DNA of 64,000 nt, from contig NC_068939.1 in assembly GCF_016801865.2 (NCBI RefSeq), positions 184,302,053 through 184,366,052 of the forward strand, written 5' to 3'. The notes beneath the pieces are model-generated. The model had not been told where the DNA came from. It saw only the letters and a list, made by a program, of their open reading frames with translations, and ran no database searches. Origin of the DNA: Culex pipiens pallens (taxonomy: Eukaryota; Arthropoda; Insecta; Diptera; Culicidae). This document shows positions 56,914-64,000 of the stretch, piece by piece. Every line of letters starts with the position of its first letter. Positions within the stretch are counted from its first letter, which is position 1. The translations under genes and the position numbers were made by a program.

Positions 56914-59436
56914 TCAAGTCAAGTCAAGCAATAAAAAGTGTCACTCGTGCTCGTGTTTTACTGCCGGCGCACAACGATTTTAATTGGCGATCATATTTTT
57001 CCCTCCGTGTCGACCCCTGGCCGGGGTGTCAAACTGCCAATAAAGTTAACCCCGTTTGCTGCCGCCCACCCCTTTGCAGCCTTCGCAGCATCATCAATCG
57101 ATGGCATTGGGGGCAGCTATTACTGCATCGTCGTATGAAATAGTGTAGCACGAGAGTAGTTTGGCTTTGTGAACGCGCGTTGTTACGCCTTCGCAGCTGA
57201 AGCTCAACAGCAAGGGGCTGGGATTTTTTTTCGAGTACCGTGGGAGGGAGTGGTTTTGAGATAAATTTTATAATTATAGCAATTTTGTGTTTTAGAACTT
57301 TACATGGTTGGAGTTTAATTTGTGCAACCTTTAAGCCATTTTCAGCAAAGTGGAATAAATTAACGACCGTCGTTCAGCACGTAATAACTCATGTGTGTTA
57401 CACATATCGTGCTGAGCACTCGTAACCGGCCACCTACAGCCGTTTGGGTGCCATTGAACGACGAGTTACTAGCAAAACCGGTCATAATTGCTGTTTGCAC
57501 TGGGTTCGATTCCAGAATGGAAACAAAAACTGCATTATATCGCTTGTCTTCGAATCTACAACATCCAGCTCATCCGAGTAGGCTTCCGAATTGTTCCCGG
57601 GTTCACCAAGGGCCGACCACCGCGCGATCGTAATCGAACCGATAAATCGCCCGTGGATTAATGACCGAGGACCTTTTGAGCGCCAATCCGAAACCGGCAG
57701 CTGTAAATGACCGCCGATAAATCATCCAAATTGGAAATTGGTTACAGTTGTGTTTGCTCTAAACACATTGAGTCGTTTGCCACTGCTGTTGGCCGCTCCA
57801 GTTTTATTGAGTGTGCCATTAATGTGGGCAATCTTTTTCGCCGGCTTGGCTTGGAAAATCCAGTGGTCGCCGAGAGGGCCGTAATTTGTGGCCGCCCCCC
57901 TCCTCAGACCTCCTCCGCTAATGGTGTAATGCCGCCCGCGTGATGGCCTTCAATTGCCGCGGTGGGCTGACAAATGTGAGCTTAGCGTGGTGGTGGTTCT
58001 GCAGAGGGCAGCAGTTTAAGCCATAAATCAGCGGTTATCGATTCCCACTTGGGCGGTGGTTGCGCGGAGGTCCAGAGATTCACGATTCCGAATGAGCGGG
58101 TTCAATTGAGCGTGACCTGTAATGAAGCCGTCATAAACACTTATTTCAGGTACCCTGGTTCAGAGTCGAGGGCTGGGATATTGATGGCTGTTCAGCCAAT
58201 AACAGCTCTCACGTTAAGTACTGTTGAATGGGTTGTCATCGTTCATGGTTAATTTATGAGTTCCTACAAATAAATTGATTCAACCAACCAAAATGAAAAT
58301 GTTGACCTTTGGTGACAGAGAATCATCATCCAAAAACCAACCACTCCTTCAGCACTCGTCCTTGACGACGATTCAATTAACCTCTCCTAGTTCGAACGAC
58401 CATCACCACCACCGTTACGAGGGTATTAATTCCCGTCCCCCTGGTGGCTAGCTGGAGACTGACCATAAAACTAAGACGCCACGATGACCTGTTTTTGCGT
58501 CCAACAATCAAGGTCCTCTCCCTCATCTGCAACGTCTACCTCCTGCAGGGAGTCTGGAGTCTGGTACTGAGAGATGAGTCACACCACTCCAGAGAACTAG
58601 AAGAGTCTGCTGGAGAAAAGTAATCAACAGCTGCCATTATCACATCGCTAAAGTGTATCGAAGTTACGCCACACTGCTGATGCTGGTCTTAATGGAAAGT
58701 TGCGCCGAAACTGTCCAATTGATGGTGTTTTTATGAGAACCGGGGCCATTTTGGGACGACCAACTTTTCTGTGTGCGATGATCGGATTATTTTGGGGATT
58801 TTTTTTTGCTCTCGATTCGCTCGTTGACCAGCTTAAGCGTTAAGTGATGATTAGCTTTAATTCGATACATGCAAATTTGGGGATGCTCGACTAAAGTACC
58901 GATTAAGCGCTTTCCAGGTAATAGTAACTCGATTAGCATAGTCATTTGCTGGTTTGGTTAGATGAACACACTTTGTTTGCTGCGCTCGATAAGGTGGAAG
59001 CTTTTAAGTGACTTTAGCTTTGGTTAGTTCAAAATTTAGATGAAAACACAAAGTTCGCGCGGGAAACTTTCACTCAAAACAAACTCAACCCCTTTTAGTC
59101 ATTCTACCCAAATGCTAATCAAAACATTTTCTCTCTCATTATCTTTTCAGGTAAGTTAAGTCAAACAGACGACGACGACACACTTTCGCCCGTCCACCAG
59201 CGTCGTCGTCATCATTGGAGGTAATTTGCGAGCTGTCGTCCCATTGTTTCGCGGCAAAATGGACCAAGTTTGGGACTTGAACTAACGCCCGCAGTCGGAC
59301 TAAATTTGTCGTTCGCAACTCAGCACTCTGGGGGACGCGTCAGCACAGTCAACGAACTAAATTGAATGAAAATGATGATGCTTTGCAGAATGTCCGAGAT
59401 AAAAAACAGAGGGACGTTTTGGGGGAGAAATTGGCC
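56914..59436. other. Largest low-repeat island; probable intronic DNA with splice signals
   Basis: Balanced composition, few repeats, and many short GC-rich blocks (for example 57000-57120 and 57850-57960). Frames of 60-80 residues lack domains. A strong recursive-type splice site lies at 59150/59151 (own entry). AAGTCAAGTCAAGTCAAG is at 56911-56928. I see no exon. Confidence 0.45.
59113..59156 (+). promoter_or_regulatory. Candidate recursive (ratchet) splice site, TTTTCAG|GTAAGT
   Basis: A branch-point-like GCTAATC (59114-59120) is followed by a pyrimidine-rich tract (TTTTCTCTCTCATTATCTTTT) and CAG ending at 59150, then immediately GTAAGT. The 3' and 5' splice consensus are juxtaposed, as at Drosophila recursive splice sites that remove very long introns stepwise. 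It lies in a low-repeat island. The host gene is not visible in this window. Confidence 0.6.
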
Positions 59437-59443
59437 AAACTGA

Positions 59444-60632
59444 AACAAAAATACAATAATACAAAAATACAATAATACAAAAATACAAAAATACAAAAAT
59501 ACAAAAATACAAAAATACAAAAATACAAAAATACAAAAATACAAAAATACAAAAATACAAAAATACAAAAATACAAAAATACAAAAATACAAAAATACAA
59601 AAAAACAAAAATACAAAAATACAAAAATACAAAAATACAAAAATACAAAAATACAAAAATACAAAAATACAAAAATACAAAAATACAAAAATACAAAAAT
59701 ACAAAAATACAAAAATACAAAAATACAAAAATACAAAAATACAAAAATACAAAAATACAAAAATACAAAAATACAAAAATACAAAAATACAAAAATACAA
59801 AAATACAAAAATACAAAAATACAAAAATACAAAAATACAAAAATACAAAAATACAAAAATACAAAAATACAAAAATATAAAAATACAAAAATACAAAAAT
59901 ACAAAAATACAAAAATACAAAAATACAAAAATACAAAAATACAAAAATACAAAAATACAAAAATACAAAAATACAAAAATACAAAAATACAAAAATACAA
60001 AAATACAAAAATACAAAAATACAAAAATACAAAAATACAAAAATACAAAAATACAAAAATACAAAAATACAAAAATACAAAAATACAAAAATACAAAAAT
60101 ACAAAAATACAAAAATACAAAAATACAAAAATACAAAAATACAAAAATACAAAAATACAAAAATACAAAAATACAAAAATACAAAAATACAAAAATACAA
60201 AAATACAAAAATACAAAAATACAAAAATACAAAAATACAAAAATACAAAAATACAAAAATACAAAAATACAAAAATACAAAAATACAAAAATACAAAAAT
60301 ACAAAAATACAAAAATACAAAAATACAAAAATACAAAAATACAAAAATACAAAAATACAAAAATACAAAAATACAAAAATACAAAAATACAAAAATATAA
60401 AAATACAAAAATACAAAAATACAAAAATACAAAAATACAAAAATACAAAAATACAAAAATACAAAAATACAAAAATACAAAAATACAAAAATACAAAAAT
60501 ACAAAAATACAAAAATACAAAAATACAAAAATACAAAAATACAAAAATACAAAAATACAAAAATACAAAAATACAAAAATACAAAAATACAAAAATACAA
60601 AAATACAAAAATACAAAAATACAAAAATACAA
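59444..60632. repeat. 8-bp minisatellite, unit ACAAAAAT, about 148 copies
   Basis: An almost perfect array; rare variants include AACAAAAA (about 59602) and ATATAAAA (about 59875 and 60394). An 8-bp unit passes through all three frames, and on the minus strand contains no stop, which yields long Phe-Val-Phe-Leu-Tyr-type frames. These are artefacts. Confidence 0.97.
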
Positions 60633-60972
60633 AAAACGACAAAAACGACAAAAACGACAAAAACGACAAAAACGACAAAAACGACAAAAACGACAAAAAC
60701 GACAAAAACGACAAAAACGACAAAAACGACAAAAACGACAAAAACGACAAAAACGACAAAAACGGCAAAAACGACAAAAACGATAAAAACGACAAAAACG
60801 ACAAAAACGACAAAAACGACAAAAACGACAAAAACGACAAAAATGCCAAAAACTACAAAAACTATAAAAATGACAAGAACGACAAAAACGACCAAATCGA
60901 CCAAAACAACGAAAACGACAAAAATGACGAAAACGGCGAAAACGACAAGAACAACAAAAACGAACAAAAATA
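60633..60972. repeat. 9-bp minisatellite, unit ACGACAAAA, fused to the 8-bp array
   Basis: The unit changes at about 60633 from ACAAAAAT to ACGACAAAA. It is very regular for about 23 units and then degrades (GCCAAAAAC, TATAAAAAT, GACCAAATC, AACGAAAAC) to 60972. The gradient from clean to decayed suggests that growth was at the inner side. Confidence 0.93.
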
Positions 60973-61014
60973 TTAGGCTAAAACTGACAAGCTTACAAGT
61001 TGGTACAATTTACC

Positions 61015-62234
61015 TACAGTATGTAAAAAAAGTATTTACACCCCTGGGCACAATGCACATTTGGTGATCAAACATGTAAACAATTTAAAGTTTGACAGAA
61101 ACCTAGTACTACGTTTTGTTCAGAAACTCATGCCGAATATTTTGCTACAAAAAGCTCATGAAAAGATGATTTCTATAAAAAGTTATATAACAAATACTAT
61201 AACAAAAAAAAAGATGCAAAAAAAGTTTGTACACCTTTCGAAAAATTAACATAAATAAAGTTATTTGTCGACAAATCGCCATGAATCCAGTCTCCCAACT
61301 CCAAATAGGCATCCTTGACTGATTAAAAAAATAGTTTGGATTGAATATAAAGTTAACTAACTACTTATCGGAAAGGGCATAAATTTCCGATCTTTTGATA
61401 CCCAAACATCTAGGTTCTCTTTAAAACCCCCGTTTTTAAATACCTAAGCAAAAACGTTGTTTCGTTTGAGCAACCTGCCAAAAATGTATGGAATTTCGTA
61501 ATTTTTGTTTCTCGTGGATCAAACTTACTTTTTGCTCAGGTATTTAAAAACGTGGGTTTTATAGAAAACCTAGATGTTTGGGTGTCAAAAGATCGGAAAT
61601 TTTATGCCCTTTCCGATTTTACATAGTTTGACTTGTAAATCGTGGACCGGTTCGGATGCCGGCGGATTTTCCGACGACGTAATTCCGGGTTGGTACGAAA
61701 TTCCAACGAAAAATCTATTCTATTAACACAAAGACCCTCAAAACGGTGTTATATCCACTCCAAAATATGTATTTAGCAATTCAATGGTAATACATTGACA
61801 TTTAGTTGAATTAAAAGTTTGCAAAATTAAGTTTAGATAAGTTTTATATAGAATTTCCAGAGTTATATAAACATTTATACTAAGTAGTTAGTTAACTTTA
61901 TATTCAATCCAAATTATTTTTTAATCAGTCAAGGATGCCTATTTGGAGTTGGGAGACTGGATTCATGGTGATTTGTCAATAAATAACTTTATTTATGCTA
62001 ATTTTTCGAAAGGTGTACAAACTTGTTTTGCACCTTTTTAATTTTTGCAATAGTATTTGTTATATAACTTTTTATAGAAATCATCTTTTCATGAGCTTTT
62101 TGTAGCAACATGTTCGGCATGAGTTTCTGAACAAAACGTAGTACTAGGTTTCTGTCAAACTTTAAATTGTTTACATGTTTGATCACCGAATGTGCATTGT
62201 GCCCAAGGGGTGTAAATACTTTTTTTTTACTGTA
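61015..62234. mobile_element. Tc1-like element with roughly 350-bp inverted arms
   Basis: The left arm 61015-61366 and right arm 61882-62234 are inverted copies with few differences. The termini read TACAGTATGTAAAAAAAGT and, inverted, TACAGTAAAAAAAAAGTATT, next to TTACACCCC. Start CAGT with TA flanks fits the Tc1/mariner group. The frames inside the arms (about 62 and 106 residues) are mirror images and are not transposase. Both the arms and the centre have been enlarged by a second palindrome at 61367-61617. Confidence 0.85.
61367..61617. mobile_element. Second palindromic element inside the Tc1-like element
   Basis: ATCGGAAAGGGCATAAATTT is inverted at 61590-61617 as AAATTTTATGCCCTTTCCGAT. 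The match continues through AAAAGATC, CCAAACATCTAGGTT and TTTTTAAATACCT, about 85 bp of arm. It joins the outer element exactly at the inner end of its left arm. Confidence 0.8.
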
Positions 62235-62339
62235 AATTGTATCTCTTTTACAAAAAAAATATATAGTTTTGCAAACTTCGAGCCTGTCTTGTTTTATCAA
62301 CTCATCAAAATGTGACACATTCCCATAGTTTGACGACCG

Positions 62340-63230
62340 CCGTGAACAATTAAATTAAACTCTCTGAGGGAGAGCAAATTTCATCTCCGTGCTGTAATAG
62401 CAGCTCCAAGAAAGACATCCCCCATTCGCCGGAAGACCGAAGAACATTCCAGATCTCGGTTCCGGAGTGCTCTCGTCTTTCGTCTTCTTCGCCCGCTCGC
62501 CAAGCAATCAAAATATTTTCATTCGTTAAAATTACTTTCCTTTCAAAAGTTGAAAGCTTAGCTGCTCGCTGCATCTGCTCCGAGCGAGCGAGCGAATATT
62601 ATTATCACATCTCAGCCAAGTTCCACGCAGTTAGTCCTTCCTTTCTCGGAGTAATAAAACGAAGGGTGCTCTTGTCGGGATCCGACCGTGTGCATCCCGA
62701 GTCCCCTCTGGTAATGCACATATTCGCTGCTGCTGCTGCAACAACATCCAAGGAATCTGTCCTCCTCTGCGAGGACCGGAACATGCTCCAGAGAAAGTAC
62801 TCCTTCCTACTCCCTCAGATGATGATGCCTCCATCTCCGAGGAGAACGAGTCAAAGTCTCATTAAATTTTATTGCATTTAGATGAGTTTTAAAATACCAA
62901 GAAATCTATCCCCAGCCGCTTAGCGTGAGGAAAGTTCTTCGACCGTCCAGCAAGCGGCAACATAGCTTGAAAGTGATACCAAGTCGGCTGAAATTGGATA
63001 CTTTTGAGTGTGAGTGTGTGTGCGTCTTGTACCGACAACATTTACACGAAAATGTAGAGGTGTGTGACGAAGGGGGTGGACGCGGCTCCCGTTACGCAAT
63101 TTGTAAAATGAACTGGCCTGCTCGGCGTGTCTTTCCCCTTCTGAGGACACTGCCAACAGAGCTGAAAATGAGGCTTTTTGTAACAATAAACGTCAATTAT
63201 GCTTTGTTCGTCATTAACTGATCACTTGAC
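62340..63230. other. Low-repeat island without a recognised gene
   Basis: Balanced composition; CGAGCGAGCGAGCG at 62581-62594 and GCTGCTGCTGC at 62729-62739. Frames of 67-98 residues on both strands have no domain. Confidence 0.4.
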
Positions 63231-64000
63231 ACTTTGCAGAGATTATTAGGGGGCAAATGATGTGGAGGGTTACACAATTTTTGATTGTCGGAAATTCAGC
63301 TGAGATTCTAATTAAATCAAATTCTTGGGAGACGCAGAAGTGCTCTAATCGTTATAATAGTAGAGTAGCTTGACGTTGAAATCTTTGGAAATGATACAAT
63401 TTGATCAGAAAAATCAGGTTTCATATCAAATAAGGCTTTAGAATAGTCAGTTTATTTTTATCGAGCTGTCAAATCTGCAACATGGAGTTAAACTTTCTGT
63501 GAAGTTGTATTTTTATGTTTACCATGACACTTCGAAAAGTTTAACTCCATGTTGCACAGTTTTTGTTATGTTCAGCAGTATTTAAAAACACAGAAAAAAT
63601 CTCGTTTAAATTTATTTATTTTTTCTGTAGCTCATCCTTGCCAGAAAAAAGTTAGACTATATTCATTCTAATAAAAAAACCGTTGAGATAGGAGTGCAAC
63701 CAATTGAAAACAGTTTAAAATGCATTTTCCTGCTTTGATAAAGCATAATCCGTGACACACAATTTTTTAATTTTATGTATAAGGTGAGTTACAACAATTT
63801 TAAAATTTGTATGGAAATAATTTTTCTTCAGGGAGAGGGGGTCCAAAAATATTTTTTTTTGCGTTACTTAATAAAAGAAGATTTTTTGATTGATTTGGTG
63901 TCTTGGACAAAGTTGTAGATATTGATGAGGACTATTCATTCTATTAAACTTTTTATCACATTAAGTCAAATTCCTAAACCAGGTATTTTATAATTTTATT
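63231..64000. other. AT-rich edge with a hairpin and a dispersed repeat motif
   Basis: An exact 19-bp inverted repeat, CAACATGGAGTTAAACTTT (63478-63496) and its complement (63536-63554), encloses 39 bp. 63870-63935 carries the GATTGATTTGGTGTCTTGG and CAAAGTTGTAG dispersed motif. No gene. Confidence 0.6.

Noticed and set aside
58900..58930. A second AG|GT site (TTTCCAG|GTAATA)
   Set aside because: Short pyrimidine tract and weak donor; far below the site at 59150.
59320..60967. Minus-strand open frames of 427-536 residues rich in Phe, Leu, Val, Tyr and Cys
   Set aside because: They are the translation of an 8-bp and a 9-bp minisatellite that happen to lack stop codons; all three frames are open at once.
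1..64000. CRISPR arrays, phage genes, restriction or other prokaryotic defence systems
   Set aside because: The sequence is eukaryotic; the tandem repeats have no unique spacers of constant length and no associated genes.

Overview
This is eukaryotic, AT-rich, repeat-laden DNA that fits a mosquito, most likely the Culex pipiens complex or a close culicine. The grounds are a tandem family of insect chemosensory ionotropic receptors (IRs), tRNA-headed SINE-like insertions, many short inverted-repeat transposons, and CA/GT microsatellites embedded in dispersed repeats. The genus is inferred from style, not from a database match. No bacterial-type gene, operon, CRISPR array or rRNA gene is visible.

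The only confident protein genes lie in a compact minus-strand cluster at 39.3-47.3 kb. It holds three intact intronless IRs (45641-47290, 41086-42681, 39304-40977) and one broken IR (42943-45510). Short gaps separate the members, which read as recent tandem duplicates. The broken copy has been hit by two hAT-type elements, each with an 8-bp target duplication, and also carries a separate 10-nt frameshifting deletion.

The rest is non-coding as far as I can see. AT-rich, repeat-filled stretches alternate with richer, largely repeat-free islands (about 9.4-11.7, 14.1-15.4, 17.6-18.6, 21.0-22.6, 31.5-32.9, 35.4-37.6, 48.9-50.1, 56.9-59.4 and 62.3-63.2 kb). At 59150/59151 on the plus strand a branch-point-like motif, a pyrimidine tract and CAG are followed directly by GTAAGT. 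This is the signature of a recursive (zero-length exon) splice site. It suggests that much of the window is inside one very long plus-strand intron, with the IR cluster nested antisense in it. That is inference.

Mobile DNA is the other main content. There are two complete copies of a retroposon with different 5' tandem monomers but a shared 3' body and hexamer tail, with 24-nt and 22-nt target duplications (38086-39014, 52494-54086). A third, truncated copy (8196-8740) is split by another element. That splitter and a relative at 6787-7211 have transposon-like inverted ends around a tRNA-like core. Also present are a 1.5-kb hAT element (55408-56905), pogo-like and Tc1-like non-autonomous elements, a Tc1-like element containing a second palindrome (61015-62234), and a SINE with a MITE nested in it (3391-4049). 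Tandem arrays include a higher-order repeat of four units (15.7-17.4 kb), a five-copy 164-bp array (24.4-25.2 kb), a 9-bp minisatellite (37.8 kb) and a 1.5-kb array that switches from an 8-bp to a 9-bp unit (59.4-61.0 kb).
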